Shown: positions 53,352-62,242 of the stretch, in pieces
Numbering within the stretch: position 1 is the stretch's first letter
Layout of the letters: each line of letters opens with the position of its first letter
Assembly (NCBI RefSeq): GCF_040518285.1
Contig: NZ_CP155449.1
Span: forward strand, 558,001-622,000
DNA: 64,000 nucleotides
Direction: 5' to 3'
DNA from: Knoellia sp. S7-12
GTDB lineage: Bacteria; Actinomycetota; Actinomycetes; Actinomycetales; Dermatophilaceae
Program-made: the position numbers and the translations under genes
Notes under the pieces: generated by a model
Seen by the model: only the letters and a program-made list of their open reading frames with translations
Databases searched by the model: none
Told to the model about the DNA's origin: nothing

Positions 53352-54276
53352 GCAGGGTGGCCTCGGGGCGACACGCGAAGCGCACCGGCGCATAGGGCGA
53401 GGTCCCGAGACCGGCAGAGACGTGCAGGTATGCCGCGTCGCTGGGTTGCGTGGGTGCGTCGCCTCCCGCTCCCGGCCACCACCGCGACAGGCCCTTGGCC
53501 CGGCCCCGGTCGAGGTCGCAGTTGGTCACGAGGGCGCCATAGAAGGGCAGGGCCAGCTGGCCGCCGTGGGTGTGCCCGGCGAGGATGAGTCCGGCGCCGT
53601 CGGCGGTCATGGCATCGAGGACCCGCTGGTAGGGCGCATGGACCAGACCCAGCGTCAGCGCAACGTCAGGGGAAGCGGGAGCTGACACGGCGGCATACCG
53701 ATCTCGTTCGATGTGGGGGTCGTCGACCCCGACGAGCTCGACGCGGTGCGGCCCGACCGTCACCGTCGTCCGGGCGTTGTCGAGGTCGAGCCAGCCGCCA
53801 TCGCGCATGCCGGCGGTGAGGTCGTCGACCGGGAGGTCCGGGCGGGTGACGCGCGGCGCCCGAGCGTGATGGCGGGTGAGGTAGCGGGCAGGGTTCTTGG
53901 CGATCGGGGCATAGCGGTCGTTGGAGCCCAGGACGAACGCACCAGGGAAGTCCATGAGCGGCTCCATGGCGCGCAGCAAGGGTCCCACAGCGTCGACGTG
54001 CGCCAGGTTGTCGCCCGAGTTGACCACGAAATCCGGTGAGAGAGAGGCGAGTTCGCGCACCCACTCGATCTTGCGACGCTGATCCGGCATCAGGTGCAGG
54101 TCGCTCACCTGGAGCACACGCACGGGCGCCGCGCCCGACGGCAGCACCGGCACCTCGAAGCGGCGCAGCGTGAAGAGATTGCGTTCGACGAGCCCCGCGT
54201 AGGCAACCCCTGCGATTCCAGCGGCTGCAACTCCGGCAAGAGTCCGCAGGAGGGCAGTCCCGGTCGTCGATGTCAT
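53332..54276 (-). CDS. membrane-anchored metallophosphoesterase
   Basis: 314 residues, starting at ATG 54276, with the open frame extending further upstream. N-terminal membrane segment LLRTLAGVAAAGIAGVAYAG. Calcineurin-like motifs: VLQVSDLHLM (DxH), VVNSGDNLA (GD), VLGSNDRYAP (a GSND variant of GNHD) and LAGHTHGGQLALP (GHxH). Related to the YkuE/YaeI-type phosphoesterases. The GSND variant retains the Asn and Asp. Divergent to the yqeY gene. Confidence 0.88.
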   Translation of the reverse strand: MTSTTGTALLRTLAGVAAAGIAGVAYAGLVERNLFTLRRFEVPVLPSGAAPVRVLQVSDLHLMPDQRRKIEWVRELASLSPDFVVNSGDNLAHVDAVGPLLRAMEPLMDFPGAFVLGSNDRYAPIAKNPARYLTRHHARAPRVTRPDLPVDDLTAGMRDGGWLDLDNARTTVTVGPHRVELVGVDDPHIERDRYAAVSAPASPDVALTLGLVHAPYQRVLDAMTADGAGLILAGHTHGGQLALPFYGALVTNCDLDRGRAKGLSRWWPGAGGDAPTQPSDAAYLHVSAGLGTSPYAPVRFACRPEATLLTLVSR

Positions 54277-54318
54277 CGCCCCAGTATCCCGGTTGACGCT
54301 GAGTGCGAGACTGGGGCC

Positions 54319-54780
54319 ATGACCGACACGACTCTCAAGGGCACGCTCCGGAGCGACCTCCACGACGCCATGCGCACCAAGGACAAGGTCCGCGCGGGCA
54401 CGCTGCGGATGACGCTCACCGCGATCACCAACGCCGAGGTGGCCGGGGTCGAGGCCAAGGAACTCACCGACGACGAGGTCCTCAAGGTCATCGCCAAGGA
54501 AGCCAAGAAGCGCAAGGAGTCGTCCACGGCATACGTGGATGCGGACCGTCCGGAACTGGCCGCGATCGAGGACGCCGAGCTCGTCATCCTTGAGGCCTAC
54601 CTGCCCAAGCAGCTCGATGACGCCGAGCTGGAGCGCATCGTGCGCGCCGCTGTCGAGTCGACGGGTGCGACCGGGATGGCGCAGATGGGGCAGGTCATGA
54701 AGGCCGCCCAGGGCGAGATCGCCGGTCGCGCTGACGGTGGCCGCGTCGCCGCGATCGTCAAGCAGGTCATCGCCGGCTGA
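54319..54780 (+). CDS. GatB/YqeY domain-containing protein
   Basis: 153 residues, ATG 54319. KGTLRSDLHDAMRTKDKVRA, KKRKESSTAYVDADRPELAA, EDAELVILEAYLPKQLDDAE and GQVMKAAQGEIAGRADGGRV are the diagnostic YqeY blocks, an alpha-helical domain like the tail of GatB. A role in tRNA-dependent amidation is suspected from homology but not shown. Confidence 0.92.
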   Translation: MTDTTLKGTLRSDLHDAMRTKDKVRAGTLRMTLTAITNAEVAGVEAKELTDDEVLKVIAKEAKKRKESSTAYVDADRPELAAIEDAELVILEAYLPKQLDDAELERIVRAAVESTGATGMAQMGQVMKAAQGEIAGRADGGRVAAIVKQVIAG

Positions 54781-54853
54781 CACCCCTGCCGCTGTTGACC
54801 AACGACAAGGGCCGGATCAACTCACTGAGAGTCGACCCGGCCCGTCGTCGGTG

Positions 54854-57319
54854 TCAGCCCCGAGGTTTGGGGGGTGTCGTCGGTTTCGTTGGCTTGGTCG
54901 GCTTCGTCGGCGCCTTGGTCGTGGGCTTGGTCGTGGGCGTGATGACGGGGGTCGCGACCTTCTTGGTCGGCTGGGGCACGAACCTCTTGGTCGTCCTCGC
55001 CGGAGCCGCGGTGTAGCCGCTCGAGATGAGCAGGGTGATCGTGGATCCCTTCGCGGCCCGCGCGTCGGGACTCGTCCGCGCTACGCGACCGGCGTCGATC
55101 GGACTGTCGACCCGGGAGCCGACGTTGACCTTGAACCCGGCATTCTCGAGCATGTCGGTCGCGGTTCTGATGCTGTTGCCAGCCACGTTCGGAACGCTGA
55201 CGTAGTTGCCGTTGCGCACTGCGGCCGAGGGTGTCGTGAACCTCGCGATGGGCAGGCCGTTGGAAGCGGCCTCCATGATCTCGCCCCAGACGGGAGCCGC
55301 GATCGTGCCACCGAAGACCTGGCGGGGGCAGCCGTAGGGGCCGAAGCACTTCCCATTGAGCGTGGTGAAGCGACCGTTGGGCTTGGAAACCACGACGTTG
55401 CCGATCCACACGGACACGGAGCGCTGCGGGGTGTAGCCGACGAACCAGGACTGGTTGTGCGCGTTGGTGGTGCCGGTTTTGCCGGCGGCCGGTCGGGAAG
55501 GCTGGTCCCAGGATCCCTGGGCGGTGCCGGTGTCGTCCCTCAGGGGGCCCTGAAGCAGTTCGTTCACGCCGTCCGCGATGTCGGCCTTGACGACCTGCTT
55601 GCACGCGGCAGCCGGCACCTTGATGGCCTTGCCGTTCGAGGTGGTGATCGAGGCGATGGGCGTCGGCTCGCAGTACTTGCCGCGGGCAGCGAGGGCGGCG
55701 TAGGACGCGGCGATCGTCATCGGCGTCACGGTGCCGGCCCCGAGGGAGACGGAGGGGATGGCTTTGTCGATCGGCTTGCCGTTGGCCGCGTGCAGGCCCA
55801 TGCGGTTCATCGTCTCCCAAACCTTGCAGGCACCCAGATCGATGGTGAGCTGCGCGAACGCGGTGTTGATCGACGCCGTCGTGGCCTTGGCGAGGGACAT
55901 CTTGCCGCCACTGCGATAGTCGTTCCCGACGGGCCAGCCCTTCGGGCCTGTGCCGCACTCGTCCTTCATCTCTTCGTTGTAGAAGGTGTGCGGGTCGTCA
56001 GGCGAGGCGGACGGGGCGTCGATCGTCCCGTCGAGGGGCATGCCCGACTCGAGGGCAGTGACGAGGGCATAGGTCTTGGCAGTCGACCCGAACTGGTAGC
56101 CGAACGGGCCGCCGCCATAGCGCTGGTCGACGTTGAGGTTGACCTGGGTCTTGCTGAAGTCGGCCGACTGCGCCATGGCGAGGATCTTGCCGGTGCCGGG
56201 CTCGAGGACGGTCGAGGCCGCACCAAGGTTGGCCTTGTTGCCGATCGGCACCGCCTTGGTCAACTCACGTAGCGTCGCGGCCTGGAGCTTGGGGTCGAGC
56301 GTGGTCTTGATCGTCAGGCCGCCCTGCTTGATGTTCTTGTCACGCTCGGCCGGGTTCTTGCCCAGGACAGCCATCTGGGGCGAAGACTTGAGGTACTCCA
56401 TCATGTAGGCGCAGAAGAATGGCTCGTTGGAACGCTGGCAGACACCCTTGGGCGGCTTGCGGTTCTTGAGCATGTCGGCGACCGGAATCTTCTTGGCTGC
56501 GGCAACCTCCGCGGCGGTGGCGGATCCCACTGCCTGCATGCGGTCGAGCACGACGTTGCGGCGAGTCTGCGAGTCCTTGGGGTTGAGGACCGGGTTGAAC
56601 TTGGTCGGCTGCTGGACGACGCCGGCGAGAAGGGCCGCCTGGCCGATGTTCAGCTTGCTGGCGTTGATGCCGAAGTAGTTCTGCGACGCAGCCTCGACGC
56701 CATAGGCCTGGTCACCGTAGTAGACGAGGTTGAGATAACCCGTGAGGATCTGCTCCTTGGTGAAGTTGCGCTCGACGTCGAGGGCGTACTTCAACTCCTG
56801 GAGCTTGCGGGTGTAGGTCTTCTCGATGGCGGCCGCGGCGCCCTCTTTGTCGTCCTTGCGCAGGGCGTTCTCCTGCAGCGTGATCTTGACGTACTGCTGG
56901 GTGAGGGTCGAGGCGCCCTGGACGCTGTTGCTCTGGAGGTTGGCGATCATCGCGCGGCTGAAGCCTCGGACGTCGAGACCGCCGTGCTCATAGAAGCGGG
57001 AGTCCTCGATCGCGATCTGCGCCTTCTGCATCCACGGCGAGATCGACTTGAGCGGCACGATGATGCGGTTCTCGTCATAGGGGTTGGCGATGAGCTTGCC
57101 GCTGGCGTCGAGGATCTTGGACTGCTGGGCCAGTGGGGAGACCGAGAACTCGCTCGGAAGGTCGTTGAACGCCTTCACGCCGCTCTTGGTGGCGGTGCCA
57201 CCGACTCCGATTGCGGGGATCGCGAGCCCGGCCATGAGCAGGCCCATGAGCACGCTGAAGGCGACGAGCCCCGTCAACAGACGGAGGACGTGGGGCAAGT
57301 TCTGGGCGCGACCTTCCAT
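54854..57319 (-). CDS. class A penicillin-binding protein with PASTA domain (PonA2-like)
   Basis: 821 residues; ATG 57319 taken in frame, preferred to a TTG at 57385. A short cytoplasmic start, one membrane segment (VAFSVLMGLLMAGLAIPAIG). The GT51 glycosyltransferase has IEDSRFYEHGGLDVRGF and GASTLTQQYVKITLQ. The transpeptidase has the serine motif GSTAKTYALV (SxxK), SINTAFAQ (SxN) and KTGTTNAHN (KTG). One PASTA domain follows (VPNVAGNSIRTATDMLENAG). The last 45 residues are Thr/Lys/Pro repeats (TKPTKPTKPTTPPK). It builds and crosslinks peptidoglycan. Confidence 0.95.
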   Translation of the reverse strand: MEGRAQNLPHVLRLLTGLVAFSVLMGLLMAGLAIPAIGVGGTATKSGVKAFNDLPSEFSVSPLAQQSKILDASGKLIANPYDENRIIVPLKSISPWMQKAQIAIEDSRFYEHGGLDVRGFSRAMIANLQSNSVQGASTLTQQYVKITLQENALRKDDKEGAAAAIEKTYTRKLQELKYALDVERNFTKEQILTGYLNLVYYGDQAYGVEAASQNYFGINASKLNIGQAALLAGVVQQPTKFNPVLNPKDSQTRRNVVLDRMQAVGSATAAEVAAAKKIPVADMLKNRKPPKGVCQRSNEPFFCAYMMEYLKSSPQMAVLGKNPAERDKNIKQGGLTIKTTLDPKLQAATLRELTKAVPIGNKANLGAASTVLEPGTGKILAMAQSADFSKTQVNLNVDQRYGGGPFGYQFGSTAKTYALVTALESGMPLDGTIDAPSASPDDPHTFYNEEMKDECGTGPKGWPVGNDYRSGGKMSLAKATTASINTAFAQLTIDLGACKVWETMNRMGLHAANGKPIDKAIPSVSLGAGTVTPMTIAASYAALAARGKYCEPTPIASITTSNGKAIKVPAAACKQVVKADIADGVNELLQGPLRDDTGTAQGSWDQPSRPAAGKTGTTNAHNQSWFVGYTPQRSVSVWIGNVVVSKPNGRFTTLNGKCFGPYGCPRQVFGGTIAAPVWGEIMEAASNGLPIARFTTPSAAVRNGNYVSVPNVAGNSIRTATDMLENAGFKVNVGSRVDSPIDAGRVARTSPDARAAKGSTITLLISSGYTAAPARTTKRFVPQPTKKVATPVITPTTKPTTKAPTKPTKPTKPTTPPKPRG

Positions 57320-57399
57320 ACCATCAGGGTAACTGGCGAACCCGTGAGGTCGGTCGAGCCGCACCGGGGGCTGGTCTATGCACAACTGGGATGGAGTGT

Positions 57400-57477
57400 C
57401 TAGACTAGTAACTAGTTAGTTTTAACCATATAACTAGTTCTAGATTCGTCATGGTAACTGTTTCACCTAGTGCCTAG
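57400..57477. promoter_or_regulatory. AT-rich CTAG-repeat island between PBP and wblA genes
   Basis: Seven CTAG tetramers in 78 bases: 57400, 57405, 57412, 57434, 57440, 57467 and 57474. Two of them lie in identical 8-bp palindromes AACTAGTT (57410-57417 and 57432-57439), 22 bases apart. The region is far less GC-rich than anything around it. It sits in the 209-bp gap between divergent genes and is probably a regulator-binding platform. Confidence 0.7.
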
Positions 57478-57528
57478 TTTTCGGGTAGCGCCAGTCGGGA
57501 GGGACGGGCCTTAGCAAAGGGAAATCGC

Positions 57529-57831
57529 ATGACGATCACTTCGGCTCCACTCGCCCAGAGCACGTCCGACTGGTCCACACGCGGCACGTGCGTGGGGACC
57601 GACCCGGACGCGCTGTTCGTGCAGGGCAAGGAGCAGCGCACGGCCAAGGTCGTGTGCCGCGAATGCCCTGTTGCCCTCGAATGCCTTTCGGACGCGCTCG
57701 ACAACCGCACCGAGTTCGGTGTGTGGGGCGGCATGACTGAGCGTGAGCGTCGCGCCCTGCTCCGCCGCCACCCTGGAGTTCGCTCCTGGCGCGAGGTCCT
57801 CAGCAAGACCATGGGTCGCCCGCCGGTCTGA
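57529..57831 (+). CDS. wblA: WhiB-family iron-sulfur regulator, WblA/WhiB4 type
   Basis: 100 residues. ATG 57529 with AAAGGGAAA upstream. The four cluster cysteines are in STRGTCVGTDPD and VVCRECPVALEC (C...CxxC...C). ALDNRTEFGVWGGMTERERR and ALLRRHPGVRSWRE are the signature of the WblA/WhiB4 clade. These are [4Fe-4S] proteins that respond to redox state and act on transcription. Next to a divergent PonA2-like PBP, as in mycobacteria (whiB4-ponA2). A terminator follows. Confidence 0.93.
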   Translation: MTITSAPLAQSTSDWSTRGTCVGTDPDALFVQGKEQRTAKVVCRECPVALECLSDALDNRTEFGVWGGMTERERRALLRRHPGVRSWREVLSKTMGRPPV

Positions 57832-57844
57832 CAGATCGCGTATG

Positions 57845-57879
57845 CCGGGTCCTCACCTTTGCGGTGAAGGCCCGGTTTT
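57845..57879 (+). terminator. terminator after wblA
   Basis: Stem 57845-57857 with 57863-57875 (one mismatch, one G-U) and a TTTT run right after it, 13 bases after the wblA stop. Confidence 0.8.
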
Positions 57880-57971
57880 CGTGTGTCTGGGGGGATTAAC
57901 AGGAGGTATGCCGTCGGGCTGGGTTTGCCCGATGAGCCGCCGCTCCCGCGGGGGCGTGTCAGCATCGTTCA

Positions 57972-58460
57972 GTGGGGGCACGACGAACGATGGTCATGGC
58001 CGGGGCGGCGACGGCAGCGGTCCTCGGTGTCTCCGGCTGCTCAAGCCAGGAAGAATTGGCGTTCGACCAGGCGCGTGAGCGGGTGAACACGCAGGCAGTG
58101 AATGTGCAGGAGTTTCTCGGCGATTGGGCGCGAGCGCGGCCATCCTCAACCACCTCTGCCCAGGTCAGGAGTGCCGTGGAGTACCAGTACGGGACGACCA
58201 GCGACAACTGGATGCTGCTCGAAGTACGCGATGCGCCATCGGGGACGGAAGTTGATGTGTCCCTTCGCGCGACTGGCGAGTCCGGGGGCGGCGGCTTTTA
58301 CGCTCAGCAGTCGCTTCGGACGTGCCTCCGGCTGACTCTCAGGACTGGTCAGGATGGGGGAGTGTCCGCGATGAAACTCACCTGTCCGCCCTTGGGTGAG
58401 ACGACTTGGGACGGTCGAGTGAACGCGGACGTGGAACTCGATGAGGAGTCCCTACGCTGA
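57972..58460 (+). CDS. small lipoprotein of unknown function
   Basis: 162 residues, GTG 57972, or ATG 57990 which gives a shorter signal (MVMAGAATAAVLGVSGC). Lipobox LGVSGC with Cys near residue 23. The mature part is about 140 residues (TSDNWMLLEVRDAPSGTEVD and others), with no recognised domain. Codon usage is slightly less GC-biased at the third position than neighbours, and it interrupts an otherwise conserved gene order, so it may be a later arrival. Confidence 0.7.
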   Translation: MGARRTMVMAGAATAAVLGVSGCSSQEELAFDQARERVNTQAVNVQEFLGDWARARPSSTTSAQVRSAVEYQYGTTSDNWMLLEVRDAPSGTEVDVSLRATGESGGGGFYAQQSLRTCLRLTLRTGQDGGVSAMKLTCPPLGETTWDGRVNADVELDEESLR

Positions 58461-58482
58461 CCGATCCCTGGTTCTGTTCGGG

Positions 58483-59655
58483 TCAGCCGGCGAGCAGCCG
58501 GCCCACCTCACGCAGTCCGTCGAGGTCATGGACGTCCGTCGCCGACGCGGCCACCGTCGACAGCTTCACGTCGGGGTGCGAGGCCGCGAATCGGCCGACG
58601 ATGGCGTTCTGTCGGGCCGACGTCGACGCCAGGTCCGCATGGAGCTGCAGCAGTCCGGCCGTGAGCGTGTCCTCCGCGCCGTCCTCGAAGAGCTGGTCGG
58701 CTCCGTCCTCCGCGCGAGACGCCGACAACGCGGCCGCCCCGAGCGACTGGAGACGGTTCACGACAACTCCGGCGAGCGGCATACTCTCCTCGCCCAACCG
58801 GGCCACGAAGAAAGCGGCCTCTCGCAACGCATCTCGGTCCGGTGAGGCCACGACGACGAACGCCGTCGTGTGCTCCTTGAGCAACGCGTAGGTGACGTCG
58901 GCGCGTTCACGGAAGCCGCCGAACATCGTGTCGAGGGCGGCGACGAACGTCTGCACGTCCATGAGCAGTTGGCCGCCGAGCACGCGGCTGATGGTGCGCT
59001 GGGCGAGGTCGACGCCGACGCTGAACACCTTGAGATAGGCGCGCCCACCCGCCTTGGCCGGGGCCATGAGCAGCCGCACGAACCGACCGTCGAGGAAGGA
59101 GCCGAGCCGTTTGGGGGCGTCCAGGAAGTCGAGTGCGGAGCGCGACGGAGGGGTGTCGACGATGATGAGGTCCCACGTGCCATCACGCTCGGCCTGCGCG
59201 CGCAGCTGGCCGAGTTTCTCCATCGCCATGTATTCCTGTGTGCCCGCGAACGAGCTGGATACGGCCTGGTAGAAGGGGTTCTCGAGGATCTGGGCGGCCT
59301 TGTCGGGTGTGGAGTGGGCCTCGACGACCTCGTCGAAGGTCCGCTTCATGTCGAGCATCATCGCGTCGAGCGAGCCGCCGCTCGAGAGGTCCACGCCGGC
59401 GACCGGCCGGGGGGTGTTGTCGAGCTCGGTCAGGCCCAGAGCCTGGGCGAGGCGGCGCGCCGGGTCGATGGTGAGGACGACGACCTTGCGTCCGGATTCG
59501 GCCGCGCGGATGCCGAGGGCGGCGGCCGTGGTCGTCTTGCCGACTCCACCGGCGCCGCAGCACACGATGATGCCCACGCCACGGTCGGCGAGCAGTGCGT
59601 CGACGTCGAGGTGGGGGTGGTCAGGTGTCTTGGGACTGGTGCGTGCTGCCATCAC
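58483..59655 (-). CDS. ArsA/Get3-like P-loop ATPase (second of pair)
   Basis: 390 residues. The deviant Walker A is CCGAGGVGKTTTAAALG near residue 35, followed by VVLTIDPARRLAQALGL, typical of ArsA/Get3. Switch-like DLIIVDTPPSRSALDFLDAP follows. The closing helical part has HTTAFVVVASPDRDAL. Homologous in order and type to Mycobacterium Rv3680. The start overlaps the partner gene stop (GTGA). These pairs are thought to be anion-stress or tail-anchor-like ATPases; the substrate is unknown. Confidence 0.9.
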   Translation of the reverse strand: MMAARTSPKTPDHPHLDVDALLADRGVGIIVCCGAGGVGKTTTAAALGIRAAESGRKVVVLTIDPARRLAQALGLTELDNTPRPVAGVDLSSGGSLDAMMLDMKRTFDEVVEAHSTPDKAAQILENPFYQAVSSSFAGTQEYMAMEKLGQLRAQAERDGTWDLIIVDTPPSRSALDFLDAPKRLGSFLDGRFVRLLMAPAKAGGRAYLKVFSVGVDLAQRTISRVLGGQLLMDVQTFVAALDTMFGGFRERADVTYALLKEHTTAFVVVASPDRDALREAAFFVARLGEESMPLAGVVVNRLQSLGAAALSASRAEDGADQLFEDGAEDTLTAGLLQLHADLASTSARQNAIVGRFAASHPDVKLSTVAASATDVHDLDGLREVGRLLAG

Positions 59656-60683
59656 TTCATCCCCTGCTCGAGGAGCTCGTCGGCCAGGACCGCGATGCCG
59701 CCGTCCTCGACGCCGCCAACGAGTGCCGGCAACTCGATGACTGGTGGTCCGGCATCGGCGATCTCGCGGGCCATGTCGTCCTGGAGCTGCAGGCGCAGGG
59801 CGTGGTCGCGGCCCTCTGTGATGAGACCGCGGACCATCGGGTTGGTCGGTCGCAGGCCGGCGCTCGTGAGCTCGGTGCGCAGCAGCTCCTCGAGGTCTGA
59901 GTCGTCCACGTCAGTGTCGTTGCTGCGCAGGGCTGTGAGATGAGCGGCCGTGAGGTGTGGCTCGCGGATCTGGTTGACGATGATCGCCCCCAGGTGAAGG
60001 CCGGCCCCGGCGAGGTCGCGCAGCCCGTCGAGGCTCTCCTGCACGGGCATCTCCTCGAGCAGGGTCACCATGTGCACGAGGGTCCGCTTGTCGCGCAGCA
60101 TGCCCGTGATCGAATCGGCCTGCGAGCGGATCGGCCCGACCTTGGCGACGTCGGCGAGTCCGGCGTTGACGTTGAGGAAGCGCACGGCCCGCCCGGTCGG
60201 TGGCGCGTCGAGGACGAGGGCGTCGTAGTGCAGGCCCTTCTGCTTCGACCCGCGACCCCCCTTGGGGCGACCAGCCGCCTCATAGATCTTGCCGGTCAGC
60301 AGGACGTCACGCACCCCCGGCGCGATGGTCGTGGCGAAGTCGATGGCGCCGATCTTCTCGAGGGCCGATCCGGCCCGGCCGAGCTTGTAGAAGAGCTGGA
60401 GGTACTCGAGCAGCGCAGCCTTGGCGTCGATCGCCAGCCCCCACAGCTCGCCGCCGCTGGGGTGAGTGACGAGCTTGACCTCGCCGGTGCCGAGCGGGGG
60501 GACGTCAAACGTCTGCGACAGCCCTTGCCGACCCTCGACCTCGACGATCAGGACGCGCTTGCCGGTGCTCGCCAGGGCGAGGGCCAGAGCCGCAGCCACG
60601 GTGGTCTTGCCGACCCCTCCCTTGCCCGTGACGACGTGCAGCCGGGCTGCCGTGAGCTCGGCGGGGAGGGTGGGTGAGGGCAC
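59652..60683 (-). CDS. ArsA/Get3-like P-loop ATPase (first of pair)
   Basis: 343 residues, GTG start. P-loop GKGGVGKTTVAAALALAL near residue 18, then VLIVEVEGRQGLSQTFDVPP. The switch region is DALVLDAPPTGRAVRFL. It pairs with the following ATPase and is similar to Mycobacterium Rv3679. The two may form a heterodimer. No membrane segments. Divergent to the DUF4177 gene. Confidence 0.9.
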   Translation of the reverse strand: MPSPTLPAELTAARLHVVTGKGGVGKTTVAAALALALASTGKRVLIVEVEGRQGLSQTFDVPPLGTGEVKLVTHPSGGELWGLAIDAKAALLEYLQLFYKLGRAGSALEKIGAIDFATTIAPGVRDVLLTGKIYEAAGRPKGGRGSKQKGLHYDALVLDAPPTGRAVRFLNVNAGLADVAKVGPIRSQADSITGMLRDKRTLVHMVTLLEEMPVQESLDGLRDLAGAGLHLGAIIVNQIREPHLTAAHLTALRSNDTDVDDSDLEELLRTELTSAGLRPTNPMVRGLITEGRDHALRLQLQDDMAREIADAGPPVIELPALVGGVEDGGIAVLADELLEQGMK

Positions 60684-60708
60684 GGAGCCAGCGTACGTGG
60701 GGCGGCGC

Positions 60709-60714
60709 TAGGGT
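60709..60714 (+). promoter_or_regulatory. -10-like TAGGGT before the DUF4177 gene
   Basis: TAGGGT ends 7 bases before ATG 60722. No Shine-Dalgarno sequence. Confidence 0.45.
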
Positions 60715-60721
60715 GGGCCGC

Positions 60722-60880
60722 ATGCAGACTTGGGAGTACGCAACGGTGCCGCTGATGATCCACGCGACCAAGCAGATCCTCGACCAGTGGGGCGAGGACG
60801 GCTGGGAGCTCGTGCAGGTTGTGGCAGGCCCGGACGGCAACGGTCTCGTGGCCTACTTCAAGCGCCCCAAGGGAGCCTGA
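60722..60880 (+). CDS. DUF4177 small protein
   Basis: 52 residues. QTWEYATVPLMIHATKQILD and QWGEDGWELVQVVAGPDGN are the compact DUF4177 fold, ending in YFKRPKGA. The same small gene stands beside the ArsA pair and the RidA gene in mycobacteria (Rv3678A). Function unknown. The next gene starts 2 bases later. Confidence 0.88.
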   Translation: MQTWEYATVPLMIHATKQILDQWGEDGWELVQVVAGPDGNGLVAYFKRPKGA

Positions 60881-60882
60881 CG

Positions 60883-61356
60883 ATGAGTGCCGTCGAGGAC
60901 CGTCTCGCCGAGCTCGGGCTGGTTGTGCCGGACGTCGCGCCGCCCGTCGCGGTCTATGTCCCGGCCGTGCAGGACGGCTCGCGCGTCTTCACGTCCGGCC
61001 AGCTGCCCATGATCTCGGGCAAGCTCGCCGACACGGGCAAAGTGGGCGAGGGCGACGGGTTCGTCTCTGCTGAGCGGGCCAAGGAGCTGGCGCAGATCTG
61101 TGCCCTCAACGCCATCGCTGCCGTGAAGTCCATCGTCGGTGACCTCGACAAGGTCGAGCGCGTGGTCAAGGTCGTCGGCTTCGTCGCGTCCGACCCCGCC
61201 TTCACCGGTCAGCCCGGCGTCATCAACGGTGCCAGCGAGTTGCTGGGCCACGCCTTCGGCGACAGGGGCGTCCACGCCCGCTCCGCAGTCGGCGTCACGG
61301 TGCTGCCCCTCGACGCTCCCGTTGAGGTCGAGGTCATCTTCCACGTCGGCGACTGA
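60883..61356 (+). CDS. RidA-family protein (enamine/imine deaminase fold)
   Basis: 157 residues, ATG 60883. EDRLAELGLVVPDVAPPVA and RVFTSGQLPMISGKLADTG form the first half; AAVKSIVGDLDKVERVVKVV, RSAVGVTVLPLDAPVEVEVI close the fold. The Arg of the deaminase RidA group is in ARSAVGV. Such proteins remove reactive enamine/imine intermediates. Conserved neighbour of the ArsA pair (Rv3678c position). Confidence 0.88.
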   Translation: MSAVEDRLAELGLVVPDVAPPVAVYVPAVQDGSRVFTSGQLPMISGKLADTGKVGEGDGFVSAERAKELAQICALNAIAAVKSIVGDLDKVERVVKVVGFVASDPAFTGQPGVINGASELLGHAFGDRGVHARSAVGVTVLPLDAPVEVEVIFHVGD

Positions 61357-61383
61357 CGCTACGAGACGTCAAAGACTTTCGGT

Positions 61384-62082
61384 ATGCCGCTGCGCGAGTT
61401 CCCTGCCCCGCGCTCGTCCGCATGGGTCGAGAACGCGCGCGCCTGGCTCGCGTCGCCGGGTGAGCCCTTGGTTCCCCGGGGTGCGGCCACGGTGCTCGTG
61501 GTGCGCGACACCCCGCTGGGGCCGGTCGTGTTCGTCCAGCGACGGGTGCCGACGATGGAGTTCGCTCCGTCGATGTATGTCTTCCCCGGTGGCGGTGTCG
61601 ACGCCGCCGATGCCGAGGCGGAGGTGGATGCCGGGGCCGTCGAGGCCTTGGCCGCACGCATGCAGCTCTCTGCTGCGGAGGCAAAACCGTTGGTGGCAGC
61701 CGCGATCCGTGAGGTCGAGGAGGAGTGCGGGCTGCAACTGCGGCTCGCCGACCTCGTGCCGCGCGCCCACTGGATCACCCCGGCCTTCGAGAAGCGGCGC
61801 TACGACACCTGGTTCTTCGCGGCTCCGATGCCCGAGGGTCAGAGCGCCCTCGGCGCTTCGACTGAGACCGACCACGACGCCTGGGTGCTCCCGCGAAGTC
61901 TCCTCACGGCATACGCCGAAGGCAGGGCCGTGATGCTGCCACCCACCGTGGTGATGCTGGAGCAGCTGGCCACCTTCGAGTCAGTGGCCGCGTTCTTGTC
62001 CGACAGCCCGGCGCTCACCGCGGTCTCGCCCGACCTCGTGGACCTCGGCGACCGCCTCGTCGTGCGCTCCGACATCCCCTGA
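61384..62082 (+). CDS. NUDIX hydrolase (NUDT19-like)
   Basis: 232 residues, ATG 61384. The NUDIX box is split: VFPGGGVDAADAEAEVDAG, then about 25 extra residues, then AAIREVEEECGLQL. This spaced arrangement is typical of the NUDT19-like subgroup. FEKRRYDTWFFAAPMPEGQS follows. It probably cleaves a nucleoside-diphosphate-linked or CoA-type substrate; the substrate is unknown. Confidence 0.85.
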   Translation: MPLREFPAPRSSAWVENARAWLASPGEPLVPRGAATVLVVRDTPLGPVVFVQRRVPTMEFAPSMYVFPGGGVDAADAEAEVDAGAVEALAARMQLSAAEAKPLVAAAIREVEEECGLQLRLADLVPRAHWITPAFEKRRYDTWFFAAPMPEGQSALGASTETDHDAWVLPRSLLTAYAEGRAVMLPPTVVMLEQLATFESVAAFLSDSPALTAVSPDLVDLGDRLVVRSDIP

Positions 62083-62093
62083 CCCCAGCGGGC

Positions 62094-62193
62094 GGGCCAA
62101 TGGACATGCAATGCTCTGCGGTTCTGGGGGACGCCGTGCTCAGGGGACTCGCCTTGGCCTCCAAAAGCTGGATCACTGCATGTCCATTGCCCC
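62094..62193. repeat. about 100-bp inverted-repeat element, copy A
   Basis: Arms 62094-62113 and 62174-62193 match at about 17 to 18 of 20 positions around a 60-base loop. It starts 12 bases after the NUDIX stop. The right arm contains an ATG (62180) open into the next gene, but this is not taken as its start. Confidence 0.85.
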
Positions 62194-62242
62194 TGTGGAC
62201 AACTCGGCGGGCGTCAGCTCGAGGTTGTGCAGGCTGGTGGTC

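Noticed and set aside
62111-62242. Longer N-terminus for the DUF559-type gene
   Set aside because: It would translate the inverted-repeat loop and arm; ATG 62243 starts right before the conserved winged-helix block.
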